A DNA stretch of 34,415 nucleotides from an uncultured Clostridia bacterium (GCA_944372675.1 CALVZW010000004.1:1-34415); one strand, 5' to 3'. Shown: positions 24,684 through 33,715, counted from the first letter of the stretch. Notes: a model not told the origin generated them from the sequence alone. Translations and numbers: made by a program.

Positions 24684-25363
24684 CAGTTTTAACAAACTTT
24701 TTTTACGAATTTTTATGAATATAAAATAGCCCTTTTTTGACCATAAAAACGGATTGTTTATTACGCAATAAAATTTAAATAATTACCACTTAATGAACAA
24801 AAAAAATCTACATTTTTTACCCATTATCATACAATATATAACTAAAAAAACAATTGATATTTTTAAATAAAGTATGATAAAGCAAAAAATAATGAAACTA
24901 TAGAAAATGAAAAAAATTATAATCTACTTTTAAAACATACAATAACAAATAGTATACTAAATTATTAATGATAATAATAAATTTAAATTATAGTTAAATA
25001 AGTAAGATATAATAAAATAAAACATAAAATAATAAATAACATAACAATCATTACAAATGAGTTTTTAAATAAATTATTTTTATTCTACAATACATTATAC
25101 AAATCATTCACTACATTACATATATAAATATATAAATTTTAAATATTTTTAATAATGTAATATATAATATAACCTTATAATAATATATACTAATAATAAA
25201 ATATATAATTTAAAATATATTATAAAGATATATAAAATAGAGATATAAATTAAAAGATACATAAATAAAATTTAATCGTTATGCAAAAATAAAATTTAGT
25301 GGTTATGCAAAAAGTAGTTTTTACTTATAAAATATATAAGTATACATAATTGGGTATACAAAA
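24684..25363. other. AT-rich region without genes
   Basis: About 680 bases, almost all A and T, lie between the S10 promoter and the terminator of the surface protein gene. I see no open frame with a ribosome binding site, no RNA gene and no DnaA-box cluster. It holds a 9-bp inverted repeat (TTATCATAC at 24824-24832 and GTATGATAA at 24872-24880) and the 24-bp tandem repeat at 25265-25312. It may be a degraded gene or a spacer insulating the ribosomal promoter. Confidence 0.6.
25265..25312. repeat. Two tandem 24-bp repeats
   Basis: Units 25265-25288 and 25289-25312 are directly adjacent and agree at 22 of 24 positions. Both begin ATAAAATTTA and end GTTATGCAAAA. No third copy is seen. The contrast with the nearly pure A/T surroundings makes them stand out. 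Confidence 0.75.
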
Positions 25364-25385
25364 AAACAGACATAAAAGTCTGTTT
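25358..25385 (-). terminator. Terminator of the surface protein gene
   Basis: An 8-bp perfect stem (AAACAGAC at 25364-25371 with GTCTGTTT at 25378-25385) has a 6-base loop and is followed on the minus strand by Ts. It lies 65 bases after the stop codon at 25450. Confidence 0.85.
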
Positions 25386-25449
25386 TAATTTATAATTTAT
25401 TTTTTACAACTTTATGTAAATTAAATTTACTATTTCATTAAAAAGCATA

Positions 25450-27150
25450 CTAAATAATAATACCATTATTTCCTACAAAGCCTTGCAGTTTTATTGTAAT
25501 TGTGTCAACACTACTTAAATTAAATGTTATAACATTACCCCTATATGTAACATTATTTATAATATACTCAACATTTGTCGTGTAATATGTTGTTATCGTT
25601 ATTATATATGTTGTTGGAAGCATTGTAAGTACTATCGGTTGAGCCGTTGTTTGTGATACATATATTTGTTGCACATTTTGCCCTTTTTCATCACTCATAT
25701 TTAATATTGCACCAACATTTGTTTCAACATTTATGTTTAATTCCTTTGATTTGTCAAATGCTCTTAAATACGGATATCCATCATTAGTATTTTCGTCAAT
25801 TGCCCAAACTTCTGTAAAGTCCCAACCAGCATTTTGATATGTTTCTTGTTTTTTCATATCTTCTATTGAAGTTTGCGTTGCTCCGTCATAAGAGTAGGTA
25901 CAAATTCCTTGCAAAACAAATATTCCACTAACATTTGATATATTGCTGTTATAATCAAAAACTCTTTCAAATTTCCATCTATCCGTTACATCATTTCTTG
26001 CAACCACGTAACAATTTTCTACTCTTCCCTTATTAGAGCAAATTGCGTAACTTCGCCAAGCATCTAGGTCTGAAATTCTTACATAACAATCTTTAATTAC
26101 ACCTGTTTCATAATTTGTATTTACTAAACCACCAAAGAAATCACTTCCATCACCATAAGAATTGTCTGCTACTTTTGTTAAGTTTACATAACATTGAGTT
26201 ATAGTACCGTAATTACCCCACGCCAAAGAAGCACAATCAGCCATATAAAGTCCGTTAAGAATGCCTTCCACCCAACACGCACTCAATGTTCCCCCCTCAC
26301 ATAATACTGAAACTAATCCAGCTGATGCATTTGGTGCATCAAAATCAGTACTTACTTTTCCATCAAAATTAGTTTTAACCCCTAAGTTTTTAACATTTCC
26401 TGATACATAACCAAAAGTTATAAAACCTTGTAGTTGATCACTTGTAAAATTTATAAGATATAACCCGCCATCATAAGTACCAGTAAAATTATTAGAATAA
26501 CTACCTATTTTTGTCCAAGTGTCAGTTGTATATGTTATGTCTGCAGTTTGAATGTAACAAGCACTTAAAAAGTTTTCTTCAGTTTGATGATTTGATAAAT
26601 ACCTTAAGTTCATTGCCGATGCAATTATATATGGTTTTTCCGCACTTCCATCTCGACTAGCATCATTTAATCTAAAATCTATTTCTCCCCCAGTATCTTC
26701 TACTGCTTCCACTGCAATTAAATTATTTGATATGTTAACTTTATTATTAATACAACATACTAATGTTAAACTTAACACAAACACAAAAAGCCACGATAAA
26801 AGTAATATCGTAGATTGCACCACACTATGCTTACTTTGCACTTTTGTTTTTACATTACAAACTAAATTAGTATCATTACTTAATTTAACTAATTTATTAA
26901 ACATTTTATCTTTATTATTATTTTTGTAAGTTATTTTGATATTATCACAAAGTATGTTTTCATTATTTAGTTTTGTACTTTTTGTAGCATTACATTTTTT
27001 TTGTTCATATAAACTTACTTTTGTTATGCCACTTTGTAAGAATAAGTTGTTTTTTATTTTGCTTTCGCAAAGATTGTTATTGTTATTGGATGTAGATAGT
27101 AAACTATCTACCCCCCCCCCCCCTAGTATTTTATTCTTTTGTATTTTCAT
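25450..27150 (-). CDS. Predicted phase-variable cell-surface protein with a GLUG-like repeat region
   Basis: The function is unknown. The 566-residue product has a polar, Asn/Lys-rich N-terminal part (1-112), then one hydrophobic segment (about 113-134, STILLLSWLFVFVLSLTLVCC) and a large extracytoplasmic part. Residues 160-465 resemble GLUG-type beta-helical surface proteins: GSAEKPYIIASAMNLRYLSN, WTKIGSYSNNFTGTYDGG, several CYV repeats, and GWDFTEVWAIDENTNDGYPY as the closing motif. The last 100 residues look beta-rich. No LPxTG anchor is seen. Codons 10-14 contain a run of 13 Gs. In this frame they read Gly4-Val, and with 12 or 14 Gs a TAG follows at once. AGGAG lies nine bases before the ATG, with a promoter at 27180-27209 and a terminator at 25358-25385, so the gene stands alone. 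A later in-frame ATG (residue 83) has no clear ribosome binding site. Confidence 0.75.
   Translation of the reverse strand: MKIQKNKILGGGGVDSLLSTSNNNNNLCESKIKNNLFLQSGITKVSLYEQKKCNATKSTKLNNENILCDNIKITYKNNNKDKMFNKLVKLSNDTNLVCNVKTKVQSKHSVVQSTILLLSWLFVFVLSLTLVCCINNKVNISNNLIAVEAVEDTGGEIDFRLNDASRDGSAEKPYIIASAMNLRYLSNHQTEENFLSACYIQTADITYTTDTWTKIGSYSNNFTGTYDGGLYLINFTSDQLQGFITFGYVSGNVKNLGVKTNFDGKVSTDFDAPNASAGLVSVLCEGGTLSACWVEGILNGLYMADCASLAWGNYGTITQCYVNLTKVADNSYGDGSDFFGGLVNTNYETGVIKDCYVRISDLDAWRSYAICSNKGRVENCYVVARNDVTDRWKFERVFDYNSNISNVSGIFVLQGICTYSYDGATQTSIEDMKKQETYQNAGWDFTEVWAIDENTNDGYPYLRAFDKSKELNINVETNVGAILNMSDEKGQNVQQIYVSQTTAQPIVLTMLPTTYIITITTYYTTNVEYIINNVTYRGNVITFNLSSVDTITIKLQGFVGNNGIII
27092..27123 (-). 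repeat. G13 homopolymer tract with adjoining hairpin (predicted phase-variation switch)
   Basis: On the plus strand 13 Cs run from 27111 to 27123, giving 13 Gs in the coding strand, 27 bases after the A of the ATG. Directly downstream in the coding sense lies a 9-bp inverted repeat with a 2-base loop (27092-27111, GTAGATAGT/ACTATCTAC). The run is extreme for this AT-rich DNA. The base count comes from the assembly and may be uncertain by one or two. Confidence 0.85.
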
Positions 27151-27179
27151 AATTTTGCACTCCTTTTCTAGTCATTATT

Positions 27180-27209
27180 AGTATATCACAATTAAAACTT
27201 TTTAGTCAA
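27180..27209 (-). promoter_or_regulatory. Promoter of the phase-variable surface protein gene
   Basis: On the minus strand there is TTGACT (27204-27209), an 18-base spacer and TATACT (27180-27185). AGGAG at 27160-27164 follows, nine bases from the ATG. The architecture is the same as at 70-99, so the two genes should be expressed alike. Confidence 0.75.
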
Positions 27210-27372
27210 ATATTTTTATTCGTTTTTTGCTATTTTTTATTTATTAACTAATAACTTTGCTTCTTTTTAAATAAATTTTTATTATAGATTTAAATAAAAT
27301 ACAAAAAAAATTATCTATTTAATATAATCTTTTCTTTTACTCACATAATAAAAAAAATATTATAATACTTAA

Positions 27373-28098
27373 TTATAATACCTTTTCACTAAAAATTTTC
27401 CTTATCATTTCAATATTAGAATTAGCATTAGTACTGTTTATTATTAATTTTTGCGGACATAATTTAACTAATACTGCTATTAAGTCGCCAATATCACTTT
27501 TATTTTGGCTAAAACTTTGAAAACTTAATTCGTTGTTGTTATATATTTTTATACCTTTTTCTTCAAAACAAACTTTCAATATTTTTGATTTATTCTGTTG
27601 ATTTTTTACTAAATAACAAAGTAAATCAATAACTGCTGTTGATTTATCAAAGCATTGTATATTATCATTAGTCAAATTTGCAATCATTTGCCAACGCTGT
27701 ATTAATCCTTGCAGTTTAAAATATAAAAATGGTATTACTGATATTTTATTAATTGTATAATCTGCATCCAAAGAAATGTCTTTATCTGTAAATGTGTCAA
27801 ATGATGCAATTGCACATATGTAGGCAGGTACAAACATTCTTTCAATTCCATTTAAATTTATATGATGTTCTAAATAATATTTTTTGTATCTATTAATATA
27901 AAAATCACTTAAACTATGTGCAACAATATTATTTAATTTTGACATATGTTCATCTTCGCAAGCAAACATAAGAGAATATGTGTCATCATTTTCATAATCT
28001 GCAACTATTTTACATAAATTCGATTTTTTTAACTGATTTTTAAGTCCTGCAAAATCATATTTAAACTTAATATCAACATCAATTTGTTTTTCTTTCAT
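27373..28098 (-). CDS. YtxC-like putative sporulation protein
   Basis: The 241-residue product resembles the YtxC family, whose members are sporulation-associated in Bacillus but of unknown biochemical role. The C-terminal half fits best. VIDLLCYLVKNQQNKSKILK is followed by a glycine turn (EEKGIKIYNN), DIGDLIAVLVKLCPQKLIIN and IEMIRKIFSEKV, the family's closing pattern. The middle has SLSDFYINRYKKYYLEHHIN and ISVIPFLYFKLQGLIQRW. No signal peptide or membrane segment is seen. Its position right after spoIVB supports a sporulation link. AAAGGG precedes the ATG. The assignment is from pattern memory, so the symbol is left empty. Confidence 0.62.
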   Translation of the reverse strand: MKEKQIDVDIKFKYDFAGLKNQLKKSNLCKIVADYENDDTYSLMFACEDEHMSKLNNIVAHSLSDFYINRYKKYYLEHHINLNGIERMFVPAYICAIASFDTFTDKDISLDADYTINKISVIPFLYFKLQGLIQRWQMIANLTNDNIQCFDKSTAVIDLLCYLVKNQQNKSKILKVCFEEKGIKIYNNNELSFQSFSQNKSDIGDLIAVLVKLCPQKLIINSTNANSNIEMIRKIFSEKVL

Positions 28099-28245
28099 TT
28101 TCTACCCTTTCATATTTTTAATTTTATAATTTATTTTAAAATTTAATTTTGAATTTATTTTTTATGTTTTTGTTGTTTTTATTTTTCCGCTATATTATTT
28201 TTTATAATAATTTAATATGTTAAAAATTTACTCTTTTAAATTTAA

Positions 28246-29442
28246 TTAACTATTTTCAAGCATTAAATCTAAATAAACACCAAAACCCTTCGTAGCATCA
28301 TTTAAAAATACATGAGTTACTGCACCTATTAATCTTCCATTTTGTATGATAGGACTACCACTCATACCTTGAATAATACCACCAGTTCTTTGTATTAAAT
28401 CTTTATCGGTAACTTTAAATACTAAAGATTTGTTTGAATTTTTACCTTTGTAACTTGTTTTGATTATATCGATGTCAAATTCTTCAATATTTTTTCCGTC
28501 TAAACTACATAAAATTGTTGCTTTGCCTGCTTTTGCTGTATTGCGTCCGCCAATTTTTACTTTTTTACAATATTGCAACATATCATTTGTAGTCTTTCCA
28601 AATATACCAAAATTAGTATTTTTACTAACACTCCCTAACGAATTTTGCGACTGAACAAATATTCCCCGCATTTGTCCTGCTTGTCCCCTACTGCCTTTTT
28701 CAATGGATAAAACAGAACATTTATAAATTTGTCCATCAAACACATCCATTATTGCCCCAGTGTCAATATCGCTTATTGGATGCCCTAATGCACCAAACTC
28801 AAGTGTATCACTTTTTACATAAGTCATTGTACCAATTCCACTTGCATCATCTCTTACCCAAAGTCCAAGTTTATATGTTTGACTTTCCATATCTAATTTT
28901 GGTTTAATTGTTGTGTAATACACTTTGCCATCTCTTTTGTATTTTGCAACAAGTTCTTTACCTTTATATTGTTCATCATTTATTATTTTTGATACACTAT
29001 CAGCAGTTTCAACATATTCACCTTCAATCTCGCAAATGATATCGCCAACATTAATATTTGAACAAATAATTTCTTTTCCGTTTTTAGTAATAATTGGATT
29101 TTGCCCAATAACGACTACGCCCTTTGATTGTAACGCAACGCCCACAGTTTTACCGCAAGCATAAATTTCATCATTTTCAACTTTGTAAACATCAATATTT
29201 TTTACATTTATTCCAAAATATTTAATTTGCAACTGCCCTTTTGAAAAATTTGTTGCAGTTGCAGTTGTATCATTGCTAGGAATATATTTTGCACTTAACA
29301 AACCTTTTTTGTGAAATTTACTAATATCATAATTTACTATCATTGAATTAGGTAATGAATCATTAACAATAATAGGTACTAATGCTAACATACACACAAA
29401 AAAACAGACAAAAGTGCCTATTAGATACTTTATAAATTTCAA
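28246..29442 (-). CDS. spoIVB: SpoIVB-type sporulation serine peptidase (S55 family), TTG start
   Basis: SpoIVB is made in the forespore and crosses into the space between the two membranes. There it cuts SpoIVFA and so activates the SpoIVFB-dependent processing of pro-sigma-K. The 398-residue product has an N-terminal membrane anchor (residues about 5-27) and a PDZ domain (about 105-180, with NVGDIICEIEGEYV). The peptidase domain follows, with H221 (FGALGHPISD), D346 (KVTDKDL) and S361 (GMSGSPIIQNG), matching the known triad in order and spacing. The ending GAVTHVFLNDATKGFGVY is typical. The start codon is TTG, supported by AGGAG seven bases upstream and by the family's length. The usual neighbours recN and spo0A are not adjacent. 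Confidence 0.93.
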   Translation of the reverse strand: MKFIKYLIGTFVCFFVCMLALVPIIVNDSLPNSMIVNYDISKFHKKGLLSAKYIPSNDTTATATNFSKGQLQIKYFGINVKNIDVYKVENDEIYACGKTVGVALQSKGVVVIGQNPIITKNGKEIICSNINVGDIICEIEGEYVETADSVSKIINDEQYKGKELVAKYKRDGKVYYTTIKPKLDMESQTYKLGLWVRDDASGIGTMTYVKSDTLEFGALGHPISDIDTGAIMDVFDGQIYKCSVLSIEKGSRGQAGQMRGIFVQSQNSLGSVSKNTNFGIFGKTTNDMLQYCKKVKIGGRNTAKAGKATILCSLDGKNIEEFDIDIIKTSYKGKNSNKSLVFKVTDKDLIQRTGGIIQGMSGSPIIQNGRLIGAVTHVFLNDATKGFGVYLDLMLENS

Positions 29443-29549
29443 TGCAATTCTCCTTTGTGTTAGTTTGCATAATTTTTTATAAATTATTATATTTTTTTAA
29501 AAAAACATAGTACCAATTTTTGTAATAAATCAAGATTTGAATAAAACAC

Positions 29550-29578
29550 TTGCAATCATTTTAATTATTTGCTATAAT
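29550..29578 (+). promoter_or_regulatory. Promoter of recJ-hemZ
   Basis: TTGCAA (29550-29555), a 17-base spacer and TATAAT (29573-29578) form a good sigma-A promoter. It gives a leader of about 110 bases before the recJ ATG, and that leader contains a terminator-like hairpin. Confidence 0.75.
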
Positions 29579-29642
29579 GTAACAAAGTTAGACAGAAAAT
29601 TATTATATTTTTTCTTTAAATTGAATTAGTTTTGTAATTTAG

Positions 29643-29667
29643 TTTGCCAACGGCAAATGCTTTTTTT
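29643..29667 (+). terminator. Terminator-like hairpin in the recJ leader (possible attenuator)
   Basis: A 6-bp GC-containing stem (TTTGCC at 29643-29648 with GGCAAA at 29652-29657) has a 3-base loop, and seven Ts follow from 29661. It lies after the promoter at 29550-29578 and 28 bases before the recJ ATG, so it would stop most transcripts unless it is bypassed. Confidence 0.6.
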
Positions 29668-29694
29668 GAGTAATAATTTTCTTTAGGAGTAAAA

Positions 29695-32097
29695 ATGAAA
29701 TTAGTAAAAAAAACAAGTGTGCAACCATTTGATAAGGATGAAATAGAAAAAATAAGTAAAAAATATAATATATATCCGGAAATTATTGAAATACTTTTTA
29801 TGAGAAATATAAACAGTGATGAAAAAATTGAACAGTATTTACATCCAAAAATGACCGATTTTTATGACCCATATTTATTAGATAATATGAAAGAAGTTGT
29901 TGATAAAATTAATAAAGCAATTTCAGATAACAAAAAAATATTAGTTTTTGGTGATTATGATGTTGACGGAATAAGTGCAACTGCTATTCTTATTAAGTAT
30001 TTTAATTACAAAGGAATAAACGCACAACATTTTATGCCAAATAGATACATTGATGGCTACGGCTTAAGTTGTCAAGCAATAGACAAAATAAAGGAAGAAC
30101 AAAATCCGGATTTAATAATAACAGTTGATTGCGGAATTTCTTGCCACGATGAAATTGAATATGCAAAATCGTTAGGAATTGATGTAATAGTTACCGACCA
30201 TCACGATATACCCGATGTTTTACCTGAATGTTTAATTTTAAATGCAAAACTTCCTAATCAAAAATATCCTTTTAAGGAAATTTGCGGTACAGGAATGGCT
30301 TTTAAACTTGTACAAGCACTTGAAGGAATTGACTACGCAAAAAACTTTTTACCAATAGTTGCAATAGCAACAATAGCCGACATTGTACCGTTGCTTGACG
30401 AAAATAGAGTTATGGTAACAATGGGCTTAAGGCTTATGAACAAAGCCCCTAAAGGAATTTTAAAATTACTCAATAAATTAGGAATAAGACACCCTTTAGC
30501 AACCGATATTTCTTATAAATTAGCACCAAAATTAAATGCTTCAGGTCGTATGGGTGATGCTGACAAATCATTTGAACTTTATATGACTGAAGACGAAAGC
30601 AAAATTGAAGAGTTAATAGATATAATACTTAATTTTAACACTCAACGACAAGAATTATGCAACATTGTTTACGACGACTGCAAGAATATTTTAAACAATA
30701 GTGTATTAACCAATCAAAGAGCAATTTGTTTGTATAGCGACAAATGGGATAGCGGTATTTTAGGAATTGTTGCTGCAAAACTATGCGAAGAGTATTACCG
30801 CCCTACTTTCCTATTTTCAAATGTAGATGGCATACTTACTGGTTCAGGAAGAAGCATTGAAGGTGTTAACATACATAATTGTTTAAAAAAGACACAAGAC
30901 ATTCTAGAATCTTTTGGCGGACACACAATGGCAGCAGGTTTAAAACTAAAAGTTGAAAACTTTGAAATGTTTAAATCAAATATTGAAAAAATTTTGGAAA
31001 CCGATTTCGATTCAAGTTTGTTTGTTCCGCAAAAAACTTATGATTTAGACTTGGACATAAACACCGTTTCAAAAGATTTTGTAAGACAACTAAGTATACT
31101 CGAGCCAATCGGCAATGAAAACCCACGACCAAGATTTAGAATAAAATTTGCAAGAGCAAACGCAACACTAATGAAACAATATCCTAATCATTTAACAATG
31201 AGCCTTAATAATATTAATGCAGTAGGATTTAATTTTGGAAAATACAAAGATTTATTAAATGAAATAAATACAAAAAAAGCCATTGTTGAATTACAATTAG
31301 ATGTTTATCACGGTTTTGAATCAAGCAAAATGTTTTTAAAACAAGTTGTTGCCGATAAAAAACTAGAATTAGCAAACAAAGAAAAAGTGTTAGGAGAATA
31401 TTTTACAGAAATACTTTGCAACTCAAATACTAATACAAACTTTAACACGTACAATTTAAATGATATAAACAATTTAGTACAAAATCTTGATTCAGTTTTT
31501 GGTACATTGTTTGTTGCAAATACTTTAGAAACTTATAACAAATTTAGCACTTCAAATGAAATAATGAATATTGTTACATCCTATAACTACAAAACGATAT
31601 TTGAAGATAAAGGACACAATAGTTTTGTTTTAAATCCAAGTTTAAAAAATAATTTTAAAAATTATAACAACATTATTTTTCTTGACCCAGTTTTAAATGT
31701 AAACTATTTATCTACTATACACAAGTTAAGTAATGCTAATATATTTATTCCAAACTTAAATATTGATTTAAGTAAATTCCTTTATAAAATATCGTTTGAT
31801 AGAAACACTTGTGGTAAATATTATAAAAACATTAGTGCAATATTAAGTAAAAATAACGAATTTGAAAGTCTAAACCAACTTTTTGAACTAATACAGCCAC
31901 AAATTCCTAATTGCAGTTACATTCAAACTGTATTTTGCTTGAAAATCTTTTCCGAAATCGGCATCTTTAATTATGATTTTACAAATAACCAATTAATTAT
32001 TAAAGAAAATAAAAATGTGCATTCTTCATTAGAAAATTCAATAACATACAAAGAATTACAAAATCAATATAATAATTTAAAAAAAATAGGTAAATAA
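29695..32097 (+). CDS. recJ: Single-stranded-DNA-specific exonuclease RecJ
   Basis: RecJ digests single-stranded DNA 5' to 3' in recombination and repair. The 800-residue product has the DHH phosphoesterase motifs FGDYDVDGISA (D87, D89, D91), TVDCGIS (D145) and TDHHDIPD (168-170). The ADIVPLLDENR segment and the DHHA1 region (GSGRSIEGVNIHNC, SFGGHTMAAGLKL) follow. The OB-like domain has LEPIGNENPRPRF. After about residue 560 there is a long C-terminal region of low similarity, as in other Firmicutes RecJ of nearly 800 residues. AGGAG lies five bases before the ATG. The gene is followed directly by hemZ, one base after its stop codon. Confidence 0.96.
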   Translation: MKLVKKTSVQPFDKDEIEKISKKYNIYPEIIEILFMRNINSDEKIEQYLHPKMTDFYDPYLLDNMKEVVDKINKAISDNKKILVFGDYDVDGISATAILIKYFNYKGINAQHFMPNRYIDGYGLSCQAIDKIKEEQNPDLIITVDCGISCHDEIEYAKSLGIDVIVTDHHDIPDVLPECLILNAKLPNQKYPFKEICGTGMAFKLVQALEGIDYAKNFLPIVAIATIADIVPLLDENRVMVTMGLRLMNKAPKGILKLLNKLGIRHPLATDISYKLAPKLNASGRMGDADKSFELYMTEDESKIEELIDIILNFNTQRQELCNIVYDDCKNILNNSVLTNQRAICLYSDKWDSGILGIVAAKLCEEYYRPTFLFSNVDGILTGSGRSIEGVNIHNCLKKTQDILESFGGHTMAAGLKLKVENFEMFKSNIEKILETDFDSSLFVPQKTYDLDLDINTVSKDFVRQLSILEPIGNENPRPRFRIKFARANATLMKQYPNHLTMSLNNINAVGFNFGKYKDLLNEINTKKAIVELQLDVYHGFESSKMFLKQVVADKKLELANKEKVLGEYFTEILCNSNTNTNFNTYNLNDINNLVQNLDSVFGTLFVANTLETYNKFSTSNEIMNIVTSYNYKTIFEDKGHNSFVLNPSLKNNFKNYNNIIFLDPVLNVNYLSTIHKLSNANIFIPNLNIDLSKFLYKISFDRNTCGKYYKNISAILSKNNEFESLNQLFELIQPQIPNCSYIQTVFCLKIFSEIGIFNYDFTNNQLIIKENKNVHSSLENSITYKELQNQYNNLKKIGK

Positions 32098-32098
32098 A

Positions 32099-33559
32099 AT
32101 GAGAATTACAACAAATAAGGAAGAATATTTTTATGACATTTATCAGCAAATTCACCCCTTTCTTCCAAATGATAATATTAAATTAGCAGAAGAAGATGAT
32201 GATTTTCATAAATATGAATTAGTACATTATCTTGAACAAGAAAAAGAAACAATAACTAATTATGTTACAATTAATGAATATGAATTACTAGAAAATAATG
32301 TAAAAAGAAAAATACATCAATCAACATTTTGTAGACAAGATAAATTACCAAATTTACAAGACAAATATATTAAAAGAACTGCAAAATTAGCAATTTATGT
32401 AGCACTAAGCGATTATTTAAAAACATCACAACCTTGGGGTGCATTGACTGGAGTTAAACCTACAAAAATTGCGTTAGAATATTTTGCACAAAATAAAAAT
32501 TTTAATGAAACAAAACAAGAACTCATAAACGAATATTATGTACAGCCACAAAAAGCACAATTATTAGTTGATATATTACAAAATCAAATGCCAATTATAA
32601 TTGACGAAAACTATGTAGATTTTTATGTAAATATACCTTTTTGCACAACTCGTTGCTCATATTGCACTTTTCTTTCTTGCGAAATTTCAAAAGCGCAAAA
32701 ATTAGTTGAACCTTATGTTGATTGTTTAGTTGAAGAAATAAATTTTGCAAAAGAATTGATAAAAAAGAAAAAATATAAAGTAAACAATATTTATGTTGGC
32801 GGTGGCACACCTACTTCTCTCTCGGCTCAACAACTTGACAAAATTTTAAAAGCCATTAAATTTGATGGAGATAATGAATTTACTGTTGAAGCAGGTCGCC
32901 CTGATACGATTGACAAAGAAAAATTAGATGTTTTATATAATAATGGTGTAAATAGAATTAGTATTAATCCGCAAACCTTTAATGAACAATCACTTAAAGC
33001 GATTGGTAGAGCACACAATGCTCAAGACATAATCAATGCCTACCAATTAGCACGACTTTATCCGTTTAAAATAAATATGGATTTAATAGTTGGCTTGCCC
33101 TATGATTCATCATTGTTCTTATATTCGCTTGATAAAACCATTGCATTACAACCAGATAACATAACAGTTCACACTCTTTCATTTAAAACAAAATCACCAC
33201 TTACTAAATTAGGAACATACAACTATGAAGTTGACACAAAACAAGCACAACAAAATGTTGAACTAGCACGACAAAAATTAACAAGTAGTGGATATACGCC
33301 ATATTACATCTATAAGCAAAAAAATATGGTTGGTAATTTAGAAAATGTTGGTTATTGCAAAGAAAATACAAAATGCAAATTTAATATAAATTCTATGGAA
33401 GATTTTTCAAGTATTATTGCTTGCGGAGCAAATGCCATATCAAAAAGAATTTTCCCAGATGAAAATCGCATTGAAAGGTCGGAAAATGTCAAAGATATAT
33501 TAACTTATATTAACAAAATTGACGAAATGAAAGAAAGAAAAATAAAATTATTTGAATAA
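32099..33559 (+). CDS. hemZ: HemZ-type radical SAM protein (coproporphyrinogen III oxidase-like)
   Basis: The 486-residue product belongs to the HemN/HemZ group of radical SAM enzymes. The iron-sulfur motif is C182-x3-C186-x2-C189 (NIPFCTTRCSYCTFLSC), followed by the SAM-binding region YVGGGTPTSLSAQQLDKIL. The segment PWGALTGVKPTKIAL before the core is typical of HemZ rather than HemN. HemZ is associated with anaerobic coproporphyrinogen oxidation in Bacillus, but many relatives lack that activity, so the substrate is not certain. No other haem gene is nearby. The gene starts one base after the recJ stop codon, so the two are cotranscribed. Confidence 0.88.
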   Translation: MRITTNKEEYFYDIYQQIHPFLPNDNIKLAEEDDDFHKYELVHYLEQEKETITNYVTINEYELLENNVKRKIHQSTFCRQDKLPNLQDKYIKRTAKLAIYVALSDYLKTSQPWGALTGVKPTKIALEYFAQNKNFNETKQELINEYYVQPQKAQLLVDILQNQMPIIIDENYVDFYVNIPFCTTRCSYCTFLSCEISKAQKLVEPYVDCLVEEINFAKELIKKKKYKVNNIYVGGGTPTSLSAQQLDKILKAIKFDGDNEFTVEAGRPDTIDKEKLDVLYNNGVNRISINPQTFNEQSLKAIGRAHNAQDIINAYQLARLYPFKINMDLIVGLPYDSSLFLYSLDKTIALQPDNITVHTLSFKTKSPLTKLGTYNYEVDTKQAQQNVELARQKLTSSGYTPYYIYKQKNMVGNLENVGYCKENTKCKFNINSMEDFSSIIACGANAISKRIFPDENRIERSENVKDILTYINKIDEMKERKIKLFE

Positions 33560-33565
33560 AGATTT

Positions 33566-33588
33566 AGGCATTTTAGCCTTTTTCTTTT
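33566..33588 (+). terminator. Weak terminator-like hairpin after hemZ
   Basis: A short stem AGGC (33566-33569) with GCCT (33576-33579) is followed by TTTTTCTTTT. The stem is only 4 bp, so it may be a weak terminator assisted by the stronger hairpin at 33716-33751. Confidence 0.4.
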
Positions 33589-33715
33589 AATTATCTTTAT
33601 AGCAATTTTATAATTATTATATTAATGCAAAATTACATATCAATGAAACATTAATTAAAAAAAAAACAAAAAAACTTTTTGCTTGCTTTTAATTAATTTA
33701 TAATAAATGGCTATA

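Noticed and set aside
24684-25363. Replication origin in the AT-rich region
   Set aside because: There is no cluster of DnaA boxes (TTATCCACA) and no dnaA, dnaN or gyrase gene. High AT alone is not evidence.
27068-27095. Asn codon run (about residues 22-26) after the poly-G as a second slippage site
   Set aside because: The trinucleotide repeat is short and imperfect, and in-frame changes would not switch the gene off.
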